From contig JADLCD010000149.1 of assembly GCA_020847395.1 (NCBI GenBank), positions 24,164 through 88,163 on the forward strand: a DNA stretch of 64,000 nucleotides, in the 5' to 3' direction. The translations under genes and the position numbers were made by a program. Below, piece after piece: positions 35,172 through 43,912 of the stretch. Under the pieces are notes generated by a model that did no database searches, was not told where the DNA came from, and saw only the letters and a list, made by a program, of their open reading frames with translations. This stretch comes from Chitinophagaceae bacterium (GTDB lineage Bacteria > Bacteroidota > Bacteroidia > Chitinophagales > Chitinophagaceae). The stretch's first letter is position 1. The number at the start of each line of letters is the position of its first letter.

Positions 35172-35947
35172 TATTCTATAAAATTATATTCGTAAAAACT
35201 GCTTATTCTTTCGTCTTTAACAGAGAAAACTTCTTCAAAACTTCCTGTCTGCACAAAATTGCCATCCAATAATATTGCCACCCTGTCGCCTGTTGCTTTT
35301 GCGCAGGTAAGGTCGTGGGTGATGATGATGGAAGATGTATTATACCGCTCCTGCACTTCATTAATAAGGCTATTTATCTCCACACTTGTAATCGGGTCCA
35401 GCCCCGCGGTTGGTTCATCATACAACATAATTGACGGGCGCATAATCAGCGTTCGTGCAATGCCAATTCTTTTACGTTGGCCACCCGATAATTCTGACGG
35501 AAACTGGTTGATGGTTTGTTTTAAACCAACAGCATCCAATGCTTCTTCAACATCTGTATTTATTTCTGCTTTTGTGAGATTTCTTGAATTACGCAATAGC
35601 GGAAATTCAAGATTCTCCTTAACGGTCATGCTATCATACAAAGCACTATTTTGAAAAGAAAAGCCGATCTTCAATCTTAACTGCAATAATTCTTTGTCGT
35701 TAAGTGCTGCAACATCCTGGTCTAATACTATCACGCTACCGCTATCAGGCTTAAGCAGGCCAACAATAATTTTTATCAATACGGATTTACCGGTACCCGA
35801 CCTTCCCAATACCACCACATTTTCTCCTTTATATACATCAAGGTTCACTCCTTTCAATACGGTATTTGTACCGAAAGATTTATGCAGATTGCGGATTACA
35901 ATATCCGCATGCTTATCTTCTATAGTATATCTTGTTTTTTTGTGCAT
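35171..35947 (-). CDS. MlaF-like ABC transporter ATPase
   Basis: A 258-residue ATPase. It has Walker A GRSGTGKS, signature LSGGQRKR, Walker B IMLYDEPTAGLDP and switch His in IITHD. The ITSVEINSLINEVQ stretch after Walker B is seen in Mla/Ttg2A-type ATPases. It powers phospholipid movement between the membranes together with the MlaE permease (5 bp upstream) and MlaD (1-base overlap downstream). Full-length. Confidence 0.92.
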   Translation of the reverse strand: MHKKTRYTIEDKHADIVIRNLHKSFGTNTVLKGVNLDVYKGENVVVLGRSGTGKSVLIKIIVGLLKPDSGSVIVLDQDVAALNDKELLQLRLKIGFSFQNSALYDSMTVKENLEFPLLRNSRNLTKAEINTDVEEALDAVGLKQTINQFPSELSGGQRKRIGIARTLIMRPSIMLYDEPTAGLDPITSVEINSLINEVQERYNTSSIIITHDLTCAKATGDRVAILLDGNFVQTGSFEEVFSVKDERISSFYEYNFIE

Positions 35948-35952
35948 ATAAA

Positions 35953-36735
35953 TTACCTGAACCAGTTTGTAATTTGTACCGCAATTATCTCCTCTATAAA
36001 AACAACAAACATAGAAGTTACTACTGCGAAATTCGCTGCGCGTCCTACGCCCTGAGTTCCCTGCGTTGCATTATAACCCTGGTAGCAACCTATTATACCA
36101 ATGCTGAATCCAAAAACAATTGTTTTTATTAAAGAAGAAAAAAAATCAAGGAAAGATATTTTTTCCAGTGCTTTTATAAAGAACGCAGTAAAACTTGTGT
36201 CCTCATTGGAGAGTATGTTAAGATATGCGCCTACCATGCTGATAAAGGCCATATAAAACATTAATACCGGCAGCATTAAACTTGTTGCCAGCACACGACT
36301 TACTACAAGAAATTTAAAAGGATTGGTAGCAGAAACTTCCATGGCGTCTATCTGTTCTGTTACCCGCATGGAGCCTAATTCAGCGCCGATATTTGAACCC
36401 ACCTTACCGGCAGCAATCAGTGCCGTTACTAATGGCGCCAACGCCCTGAAAATAGCAATAGCCACAAGCGATGGCAGCCACGATGTAGCGCCGAACTCAG
36501 CAAGCGAAGGCCGCGATTGCTTGGTAAACACTATACCTATCACAAAACTGGTTACAGATATAAGCGGTAAAGATTTCCAGCCTACCATATAACACTGACG
36601 GATGATTTCTCTCCATTCATAGGGTGGTCCCAGTTGCCTGAAAAACCTGCCTATAAAATTCATAATCGCATATACATCGCTGAAAAAGTCATCGAGTTTT
36701 TTGGAAACTATGTACGTACGTGGGTTTGACTTCAT
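35953..36735 (-). CDS. MlaE-like ABC transporter permease
   Basis: A 260-residue protein with five to six membrane spans. Conserved MlaE blocks are FIGRFFRQLGPP, SLPLISVTSFVIGIVFTKQS, ALAPLVTALIAAGKVGSNIGAELGSMRVTEQIDAMEVS and the C-terminal YQGYNATQGTQGVGRAANFA. First gene of the MlaE-MlaF-MlaD operon. The upstream 266 bp to the GH16 gene, divergent, have no perfect -7 box but hold a CCCC/GGGG-rich hairpin-like stretch around 36800. Confidence 0.92.
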   Translation of the reverse strand: MKSNPRTYIVSKKLDDFFSDVYAIMNFIGRFFRQLGPPYEWREIIRQCYMVGWKSLPLISVTSFVIGIVFTKQSRPSLAEFGATSWLPSLVAIAIFRALAPLVTALIAAGKVGSNIGAELGSMRVTEQIDAMEVSATNPFKFLVVSRVLATSLMLPVLMFYMAFISMVGAYLNILSNEDTSFTAFFIKALEKISFLDFFSSLIKTIVFGFSIGIIGCYQGYNATQGTQGVGRAANFAVVTSMFVVFIEEIIAVQITNWFR

Positions 36736-37001
36736 AAATGATTACCTTCATTGAGTCTAAAAGTGTTCCGTAAATTTTAAACAGGCAATTATCAAAAAAA
36801 GGGGGATTTTTTTCCCCATATTGTCATGCAATATTAATATTTTGAAGTGGTAAGTGTTGTTGAATAAATAATGATTATACTATTCGCTATCGATTAATGC
36901 CTTCACCTGCCGGAGCATTGAGTACAATGAAAATTTAAAATGTACTGCCTGATGCAATAGCAATGTGATGATAAAAAATAAACCAATATTAATTTGAGCA
37001 T

Positions 37002-37781
37002 ATGCAAAAAATAATTTTTTATAGTGTAATAATATTTTTGACCGCTTGTTCTTCACAAAAAAAATTACATAAATCAACATTAGCCTGGGAAGAAAATTTT
37101 GAACAGAAAAATGCTTTTGATACTACGCGTTGGTCTAAAATACCGAGAGGTAATGCGGAATGGCAAAAATATATGAGCGATTTTGACTCATGTTATGCTA
37201 TGCGTAACGGAAAGATGATTTTGCGTGGTATAATAAATAACAGCCTGCCGAATGATACCGCCAGATATTTAACAGGTGGCATATACACGAAAGACAAGGT
37301 TGGTTTTGGTTTAGGGCGGCTTGAAATACACGCAAAACTGAATGGCGCCAGAGGGGCATGGCCGGCTTTCTGGCTGTTATCACAGGGCATGGGTTGGCCG
37401 GATGGTGGTGAAATTGACATTATGGAAAGATTGAATTTTGATAGCATCGCTTACCAGACCGTGCACTCACATTATACTTATACACTTAAAATAAAAGAAC
37501 CCAAACAAGGCTCAACCGGCCCGATAAACCCACATGATTTTAATACCTATGCAGTGGAATTGCATCGCGATAGTTTGGTATTCTTTATAAATAATAAAAG
37601 AACTTTTGCTTACCCGCGCATTCAAACAGATAAGGAAGGGCAATATCCCTTTGATAAATATAAATATTACCTGCTGCTGGATATGCAGCTTGGTGGCAGT
37701 TGGGTAGGAAAAATTGACCCTGCTGATTTACCTGTTGAAATGGAAATTGACTGGGTGAGGTTTTATGAATTTAAGCAATAA
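37002..37781 (+). CDS. Glycoside hydrolase family 16 lipoprotein
   Basis: A 259-residue protein with a lipoprotein signal (LTAC lipobox, Cys16). The GH16 domain fills the rest: YLTGGIYTKDKVGFGLGRLE, the catalytic GEIDIMER (nucleophile and acid/base Glu within ExDxxE) and EIDWVRFYEF at the end. It cleaves beta-1,3- or mixed beta-glucans, galactans or similar; the subtype is not evident. The short GEIDIMER (no beta-bulge Met) is of the laminarinase type. It starts a three-gene run with a hypothetical lipoprotein (3 bp gap) and an amidase (6 bp gap). Confidence 0.9.
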   Translation: MQKIIFYSVIIFLTACSSQKKLHKSTLAWEENFEQKNAFDTTRWSKIPRGNAEWQKYMSDFDSCYAMRNGKMILRGIINNSLPNDTARYLTGGIYTKDKVGFGLGRLEIHAKLNGARGAWPAFWLLSQGMGWPDGGEIDIMERLNFDSIAYQTVHSHYTYTLKIKEPKQGSTGPINPHDFNTYAVELHRDSLVFFINNKRTFAYPRIQTDKEGQYPFDKYKYYLLLDMQLGGSWVGKIDPADLPVEMEIDWVRFYEFKQ

Positions 37782-37784
37782 ATT

Positions 37785-38375
37785 ATGTTTACTAAAATAT
37801 TTACAGGCTTGTTTATACTGCTCGTTAGTATTGCCTGCAACAGCAATAGGAAAAAAGTAACCCCTACTGTTTTGGAGAACAAAAAAATTAATATTGAGCA
37901 GGCTGTAAAGCGTGGAGAAGAAGATATACTGGAAGGACTATATCGTGAGATTGCCGATACAACAGAAGTATTGAAAAACTTTGAATCAGCCTTGCAGGAA
38001 TTATATAAAAGTAAAAATGATTCTCTTGCTCCTTTCAGCACTTTCGATAATCAAAACGGTAATTATTACAAATCGGCAGAAGCTCATACAAAACAAATTG
38101 CCGATAGCATTTTACGAACAAATATCAGCATGCTCATATCATCAGGTATAAAAAGATATGATTCTGCAACCAACAGGCACGACAGTCTTGTAAAAAACAT
38201 TTTACTCAAAGAAACAACCTTAAAAGATTTACATAACGCTTTGAAAATAGTATACACATTGCCAGTAATAGAAAAATACCAACAGAACAACCTGCCTGGT
38301 GCAGAACCATTAGAAGGATTTTCAACAAGACAAAGTGAAATAATAAAACTGGCTGATACGCTGATAAAGAAATGA
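37785..38375 (+). CDS. Hypothetical lipoprotein
   Basis: A 196-residue protein. The signal MFTKIFTGLFILLVSIAC ends in a Cys in the right place for a lipobox (VSIAC). The remainder is helical and charged, with possible coiled-coil stretches (ILEGLYREIADTTEVLKNFE) and no recognised domain. It is encoded 3 bp after the GH16 gene and 6 bp before the amidase gene, so it is almost certainly co-translated with them. Function unknown. Confidence 0.75.
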   Translation: MFTKIFTGLFILLVSIACNSNRKKVTPTVLENKKINIEQAVKRGEEDILEGLYREIADTTEVLKNFESALQELYKSKNDSLAPFSTFDNQNGNYYKSAEAHTKQIADSILRTNISMLISSGIKRYDSATNRHDSLVKNILLKETTLKDLHNALKIVYTLPVIEKYQQNNLPGAEPLEGFSTRQSEIIKLADTLIKK

Positions 38376-38381
38376 TGCAAT

Positions 38382-40007
38382 ATGAAACGAAGAAATTTTA
38401 TAACCAACAGCACGATTGTTACTGCGGGTTTAGGCTCATTGCTTACTGCCTGTAATGATTCAAAAGAAAAAGTAAATGCTCAGGTAAAAACTACAAGTGA
38501 GGAAGTGGCTTCGTTTGAATTGGATGAAGAAACCATAAGTACGCTGCAGGAAAAAATGACAAATGGAAAATACAGTGCGGAGCAAATAACAAAATTATAC
38601 CTGCAGCGCATAGAAGCAATTGATAAAAATGGACCGAAACTCAATTCGGTAATAGAAATAAATCCTGATGCAGTTGCCATAGCAAAAGCAATGGATGATG
38701 AGAGAAAAGCCGGTAGGGTAAGAAGCGCTATGCACGGCATTCCTGTTTTAATAAAAGATAATATTGATACGGCAGATAAAATGCAGACCACTGCGGGTTC
38801 TATTGCAATGGAAGGGAATATTGCTTCTAAAGATGCATTTGTTGTAAAAAAATTAAGAGATGCCGGAGCGGTAATTCTCGGCAAAACAAACCTGAGCGAA
38901 TGGGCAAACTTTCGTTCATCCAGTTCCTGTTCAGGCTGGAGTAGTCGCGGCGGGCAAACAAAATCTCCGTATATACTTGATAGAAATCCCTGCGGTTCAA
39001 GCGCCGGTTCAGGTGTAGCAGTGGCGGCGAATTTATGTACCGTAGCGGTGGGCACTGAAACAGATGGTTCTATCACATGCCCTGCTTCCGTTAATGGTAT
39101 AGCGGGTTTAAAACCTACGGTTGGGTTGATTAGCCGCTCGGGTATTATTCCTATTTCTGCAACGCAGGATACTTCAGGGCCTATGGCAAGAACAGTGAAG
39201 GATATTGCGATTTTGTTAGGTGTAATGACAGGCACAGACGAAGCAGATACTGCTACAAAACAAAGTGAAGGCAAAGCCTTAACAGACTATACAAAATTTT
39301 TAGATGCCAATGTATTGAAAGGCAAACGTATTGGTATTGATAAAAATCCGCAGGGTAATAACCAGTATATGCATGCCCTTATTAAAAAAGCATTGGATGT
39401 TTTAAAACAACAAGGCGCTGAAATTATTGAAATAACATATGCTGATGCGATTGATAAATTAGGAAAGTTTGAATCTGATGTATTGAAGTATGAATTTAAA
39501 AATGGGTTGAATAAATACCTGGCTTCAGCAAATGCAAAAGTAAAATCACTTGCAGAAGTAATTGTTTTTAATAAAGCCAATGAAGATAAGGCGATGCCAT
39601 ATTTTAAACAGGAAACACTGGAGGCTTCCGAAAAGAAAGAATCCTTAGAAAGTAAAGTATATAAAGATGCCCTTCAGCAAAGCCATACAGCATCAAGAAA
39701 AATGATTGATGAAGTAATGCAAAAAAATAAGCTCGATGCTATTTGCGGGTTAACAATGGGGCCTGCATGTGGTATTGATGTAGTATATGGCGACCGCTGG
39801 GGAGATGTTTTTTTGACAGCGCCGGCGGCAATAACAGGCTATCCTCATATCACGGTTCCGGCAGGGTTGGTATATGCCCTGCCCGTTGGTATTTCCTTTT
39901 TTGGAAGCGCATACAGTGAACCCATGTTATTAACCATAGCATATGCTTACGAGCAAGCCACCAAAAACAGAGCAGCGCCAACTTTTAAAAAAGCGTTTTT
40001 AGCTTAG
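38382..40007 (+). CDS. Exported amidase (amidase signature family)
   Basis: A 541-residue protein. The N-terminus MKRRNFITNSTIVTAGLGSL followed by LTAC looks like a Tat-type or lipoprotein signal. The amidase signature is complete: Lys in GIPVLIKDNIDT, cis-Ser in GSSAGSGVAVAA and nucleophile Ser in TDGSITCPAS. FDGLKPT-like and ITVPAGL blocks follow. It hydrolyses a C-N amide bond; close relatives include peptide amidases and GatA-like proteins, but the exported form with no GatB/C neighbours points to peptide or amide degradation. Last gene of the GH16 run. Confidence 0.9.
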   Translation: MKRRNFITNSTIVTAGLGSLLTACNDSKEKVNAQVKTTSEEVASFELDEETISTLQEKMTNGKYSAEQITKLYLQRIEAIDKNGPKLNSVIEINPDAVAIAKAMDDERKAGRVRSAMHGIPVLIKDNIDTADKMQTTAGSIAMEGNIASKDAFVVKKLRDAGAVILGKTNLSEWANFRSSSSCSGWSSRGGQTKSPYILDRNPCGSSAGSGVAVAANLCTVAVGTETDGSITCPASVNGIAGLKPTVGLISRSGIIPISATQDTSGPMARTVKDIAILLGVMTGTDEADTATKQSEGKALTDYTKFLDANVLKGKRIGIDKNPQGNNQYMHALIKKALDVLKQQGAEIIEITYADAIDKLGKFESDVLKYEFKNGLNKYLASANAKVKSLAEVIVFNKANEDKAMPYFKQETLEASEKKESLESKVYKDALQQSHTASRKMIDEVMQKNKLDAICGLTMGPACGIDVVYGDRWGDVFLTAPAAITGYPHITVPAGLVYALPVGISFFGSAYSEPMLLTIAYAYEQATKNRAAPTFKKAFLA

Positions 40008-40061
40008 CCGCTATCTAAAGAAATTAATGCAGAAGAACATGTACTGGCATAATACCGGCTA

Positions 40062-40796
40062 TCATTTTCTCATCCTCATCCATGGATTGCTTATCAGCAC
40101 AACATTAAAATAAAACTGGCTTATCCTGTCTTGTGGAGCATTTGCCAATGCTTGTCCATCATTAGTTCTCCACGCACGTTTTTGAAAACTACCGGTATAG
40201 CCTGCCTGTAAACCTATAGAAGAGGAGTGTTTTGGAGATTTGAATAATACACCTGCTCCTGCCCTATATACTAAAAAGCCATTGGTGAATTTTACAGGAG
40301 TTATTGCCTGCTGAACAACAGGAGATTCCAACACACTATTAAAATTCACGTCGGAATTATCTTTATAAAATACTGCCTGGTAACCCTGGTAGCCCAAACC
40401 AACTAATGGGAATAAGCTAATGTTTTCATTCTTCAACACATCATAACCAATATTGGCATTAAAACCGATATACCTGATAGTGCTGCTTTTTTCATCACGC
40501 CTGGCACTCATACTACTACCTAATGTTATTCCTGCATCGGATATAACACGATTTCTTTCTTTAAACCAGCCAAGCCCGATAGTAGCTGTGTAATCTTTTA
40601 GTTGTTTGTATTGGGGTAGATTGGTCAGCCGCCCGTTGAGCCCGTTGAATTTTTGAAAACTGCCACCTAAAGTTCTGCTGAGGGAAGGCATATATTCAGC
40701 CATTTTTTCTTTATCCCATTTTTTATGTTCCCTGTTGTGTTGTGCTGTGGCTGATAACGTTGCCATAACGCATATGCAGCAAATAATGATTCTCAT
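40062..40796 (-). CDS. Outer-membrane beta-barrel protein, unknown
   Basis: A 244-residue protein with signal peptide MRIIICCICVMATLSATAQ. The mature part consists of alternating beta strands (TIGLGWFKERNRVISDAGIT, IGFNANIGYDVL, LGYQGYQAVFYK, then FYFNVVLISNPW) consistent with an 8-10 strand barrel. The ATG at 40796 is preferred because the longer frame, to 40919, precedes the signal with unrelated sequence. Its neighbours are the amidase (opposite strand) and heme oxygenase. No function is assigned. Confidence 0.7.
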   Translation of the reverse strand: MRIIICCICVMATLSATAQHNREHKKWDKEKMAEYMPSLSRTLGGSFQKFNGLNGRLTNLPQYKQLKDYTATIGLGWFKERNRVISDAGITLGSSMSARRDEKSSTIRYIGFNANIGYDVLKNENISLFPLVGLGYQGYQAVFYKDNSDVNFNSVLESPVVQQAITPVKFTNGFLVYRAGAGVLFKSPKHSSSIGLQAGYTGSFQKRAWRTNDGQALANAPQDRISQFYFNVVLISNPWMRMRK

Positions 40797-40952
40797 GATA
40801 ATGTATTTTATGATTGGTATTACAAACGAAGTGCCCGGTTTTTTGGATGCGTAAAGAAAGGAAAGAATGGTTGGATTTTTAATGATTTGGAGCGTTTTAA
40901 CATTTGGTGAATATACCATCAGGCATACAGGAAACCAGGAACTATATTTCCG

Positions 40953-41531
40953 CTAAGCTTTCGTAACAGGTTCTTCATAAAATTTATCGCACCACTCTTC
41001 CATTTTGCTGAAAGTATCGTTTGCCGCTTTTACAATTTTATCTCCATCATTTGCAGCACGCTTATTTACCGCTTTTATAAAAGATTGCCACATGGGTATA
41101 TTCTGTTCACCATAACCATTAAAAAAAGTAAGCGATGTGGGCTGAATATTCGCCTGCTTATTAAGCATTTTGGCAATAATAGTTCCGCCCATTGTAGAGC
41201 CTTCCATTACGTATAAAACGCCTAATGCCTGTATTACATCATTTACCTGCGGCAGGTTATCGCACTTCTTAAAATTGCTTGCCCCGGCAGAAATGGTATT
41301 GATATCTTTAAGAATAGCATTGCTTTTTCTCCTGTCTGAATACGAGGGCACAATATCGTTGGAGATATATTTATTGAGCAATGGTTCAAGCGGTGTATAG
41401 TAACCATAAAACAAGCGCAGCAGTTTTTCATAGTCTTTAGGCGATTCCACTTTTTTTATATAACCAACCATCTTTTTCTCAAGTGAAATATGCGCCTGCT
41501 TTGTCTTTTCTTTCAGTTGAGCTGCTACCAT
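40953..41531 (-). CDS. Biliverdin-producing heme oxygenase
   Basis: A 192-residue protein. The proximal ligand is likely His14 (KQAHISLEKKM), and LGVLYVMEGSTMGGTIIAKM is the conserved distal helix region (VxEGSxxGG) of bacterial HemO/BphO enzymes. It opens heme to biliverdin, iron and CO in the cytoplasm, for iron recovery or as a chromophore source. There is no phytochrome gene next to it. The divergent neighbour (93 bp between) encodes a TspO-like protein, a family that binds tetrapyrroles, so the pair may be functionally linked. Confidence 0.88.
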   Translation of the reverse strand: MVAAQLKEKTKQAHISLEKKMVGYIKKVESPKDYEKLLRLFYGYYTPLEPLLNKYISNDIVPSYSDRRKSNAILKDINTISAGASNFKKCDNLPQVNDVIQALGVLYVMEGSTMGGTIIAKMLNKQANIQPTSLTFFNGYGEQNIPMWQSFIKAVNKRAANDGDKIVKAANDTFSKMEEWCDKFYEEPVTKA

Positions 41532-41624
41532 ATGCTAAGGTATTTACAGTGCAATTTACAACATCAGGTTTTATCAGGAATTATTTATGGATTAAGTTTT
41601 GTATTACAGGTTCAAAATAATTGT

Positions 41625-42476
41625 ATGAAAAAAGTAAGGATTCTGGCCATATTGAATTTGCTTGCATTGCTGCTTCACATAATCTTCGCTTATGCCTCGC
41701 AGTTTAAACTGGTAAGCGCAAAAGATGTTGGCGAAATATCCGGCAAATACAATACCCTGTTTGCTCCCGCCGGATTTACTTTCAGCATTTGGGGAGTAAT
41801 TTATATTACACTTGCGGCGAGCTGCATATATCATATCATAATAGCTTATAAGCATAATATGTTGCACGAAGCAAATAAGGATACAGAAAGAATGGGAGCG
41901 CTTTTCCTGTACAATAATATCAGCGCTGCAGCCTGGTTAATAGCATGGACGAATGAAATAATTGGACTTTCTTTAATATTAATTATTGCGCAATTAATTT
42001 TACTTATTGCCATTCATCTGTCATTATATGTTCATAAACCAGGCAAGTCTTTAACCGGCATTATATATACAGAAATACCTTTGAGCATTTATTTTGGCTG
42101 GATTACTATTGCAACTATTGCGAACGCTGCCGCGTATCTTGTGTATATACATTGGGATGGCTGGGGAATTTCTTCCATCAACTGGACAATTATAATAATA
42201 GTAGTCTCGGTTTTATTAAGCATAGTTGTGGTAGTGAGCAGAAAAAATCCTTTATTCGGACTTGTAACCATATGGGCTTTGTATGGCATTATTTCAAAGC
42301 TACATGCAGCCAATGCAGCTGTATATAAAAACATTATTGCCGCAGCATGGGTTGGGGTAGGTATGATAATAGCGGCTTGCATCGTCCAGTTTATGCATAA
42401 TGTATTGTCGGAAAACAAAAACCGGCTGCATGAAAAGGATGGTATATTTCATTTGGCACATCATTCTTTAAAGTGA
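41625..42476 (+). CDS. TspO/MBR-like tryptophan-rich sensory membrane protein
   Basis: A 283-residue membrane protein with seven to eight spans. The block SGKYNTLFAPAGFTFSIWGV is the conserved signature of the long TspO/MBR relatives in Bacteroidota (FxPxxxxFSIWGxIY), and AAAWLIAW, then YFGWITIATIANAAAYLV also agree. Classical TspO has five spans and about 160 residues, so this is the extended form. The family binds or degrades porphyrins. The ATG at 41625 is chosen; the frame from 41490 overlaps the heme oxygenase gene. Divergent from heme oxygenase. Confidence 0.8.
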   Translation: MKKVRILAILNLLALLLHIIFAYASQFKLVSAKDVGEISGKYNTLFAPAGFTFSIWGVIYITLAASCIYHIIIAYKHNMLHEANKDTERMGALFLYNNISAAAWLIAWTNEIIGLSLILIIAQLILLIAIHLSLYVHKPGKSLTGIIYTEIPLSIYFGWITIATIANAAAYLVYIHWDGWGISSINWTIIIIVVSVLLSIVVVVSRKNPLFGLVTIWALYGIISKLHAANAAVYKNIIAAAWVGVGMIIAACIVQFMHNVLSENKNRLHEKDGIFHLAHHSLK

Positions 42477-42500
42477 AATTATTTTCGTAAATATTTTTAA

Positions 42501-42528
42501 TTGCGCACAGTATTTTTTACTAAATTTG
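42501..42528 (+). promoter_or_regulatory. Promoter of the endonuclease Q-like gene
   Basis: TTG (42501-42503), 17-bp spacer, TAAATTTG (42521-42528). The expected start is about 10 nt before the ATG at 42545. Confidence 0.65.
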
Positions 42529-42544
42529 TTAGTAATACACAATA

Positions 42545-43786
42545 ATGTTTTACAGGGCAGACCTCCATATTCATTCGCATTATGCAAAAGCTACGAGTCC
42601 GCAGTTAACACTGGAATTGTTAGACCGTTGGGCGCAGATAAAAGGAATCCGGTTGTTAGGTACAGGAGATTTTACGCATCCTGCATGGCTGAAAGAGATA
42701 AAAGAAAAGTTATTGTCAGACGAGGATGGATTCTTTCATTTAAAAACAGGCGGTAATACAAGATTCTGTTTATCTACAGAAATATCTTCTGTATATGTAT
42801 ATGGCAATAAAGTGCGCAAGAATCATAACCTGGTATATATGCCCGATATTGATACTGTTGAAAGATTCAATAAAAAATTGAGTAAGTATGGTGATCTTTC
42901 TTTAGACGGCAGGCCAACTGTTACGCTATCTTCCCGTGATTTGCTGGAAATGGTGCTGGAAATATCTGACCGTGCGCACCTCGTACCTGCACATGCATGG
43001 ACGCCGTGGTTTTCAACCCTTGGCTCTAAGGGCGGGTATGATAGTATAGAAGAATGTTTCAGGGATTTAACGCCTGGTATATTCGCGATTGAAACCGGTT
43101 TATCATCTGACCCTGCTATGAACTGGCAATGGAGCAAGCTCGATCATTTGGCTATGATGTCAAGCTCAGACGCACATTCACTTCACAATCTTGGCAGAGA
43201 GGTTAATTTGTTTGATACTGATTTTACTTACGACGCCATGTTTAATGCAGTGAAAAACAAAAAAGGCTTTTCAGGTACTTATGAATTTTTTCCTGAAGAA
43301 GGCAAATATTCTTTTGACGGACATAGAAAATGCGGGATATCAATGCCGCCGGCATTGAGTAATGATATAAACGCGATTTGCCCGGTTTGCAAAAAGCAGC
43401 TAACCATTGGCGTTATGAGCAGGGTGAGTAAATTATCTGACCGCAGCACACCTATAAAGCCTGCAGATGCCCCGGTATTTGAATATATTATTCCGCTGCG
43501 TGAAATATTGGCTGAAATAAATGGCACAAGTGTAAATAGCATCAAAGTGGAAAAAGCATATACTGATGCTGTGGCATTTTTTGGAAATGAATTTGCTTTA
43601 CTGAAAGAAGCATCGGTTGACGACATCAGGAAATACAACAATACCATTGCTGAAGCTATATACCGCATGCGTACAGGAAAAGTAAACAGGGTTGCCGGTT
43701 ATGATGGTATATACGGAAGAATAACCTTGTTTGAAAATGGAGAACTGCTGAAAGCAAAAACAACACAGATAGCTTTGTTCGGATAG
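42545..43786 (+). CDS. Endonuclease Q-family protein (PHP phosphoesterase domain)
   Basis: A 413-residue protein. The PHP metal cluster is complete: DLHIHSHY (HxH), GTGDFTHP, an acidic EISSVY, HAWTPWF and SSDAHS. A zinc ribbon follows (CGISMP ... CPVCKKQL), as in archaeal EndoQ. EndoQ nicks DNA 5' of deaminated bases (uracil, hypoxanthine) and abasic sites. The N-terminal LELLDRWAQIKGIRLLGTGD is typical of the bacterial members, sometimes annotated as UvrD-associated. It has its own promoter and a short leader. It stands alone, and the length fits the family. Confidence 0.85.
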   Translation: MFYRADLHIHSHYAKATSPQLTLELLDRWAQIKGIRLLGTGDFTHPAWLKEIKEKLLSDEDGFFHLKTGGNTRFCLSTEISSVYVYGNKVRKNHNLVYMPDIDTVERFNKKLSKYGDLSLDGRPTVTLSSRDLLEMVLEISDRAHLVPAHAWTPWFSTLGSKGGYDSIEECFRDLTPGIFAIETGLSSDPAMNWQWSKLDHLAMMSSSDAHSLHNLGREVNLFDTDFTYDAMFNAVKNKKGFSGTYEFFPEEGKYSFDGHRKCGISMPPALSNDINAICPVCKKQLTIGVMSRVSKLSDRSTPIKPADAPVFEYIIPLREILAEINGTSVNSIKVEKAYTDAVAFFGNEFALLKEASVDDIRKYNNTIAEAIYRMRTGKVNRVAGYDGIYGRITLFENGELLKAKTTQIALFG

Positions 43787-43912
43787 GCAATTGTAATAAT
43801 CAATGCCCCGGTTTTTGTGCTATATTCCGGCAGCACAGAACCATTCAGAAGCATAGATATATTAAGGCAGAAGAAACTTATTCTTAAATGAATAATGCGT
43901 GCAGATATTAAA

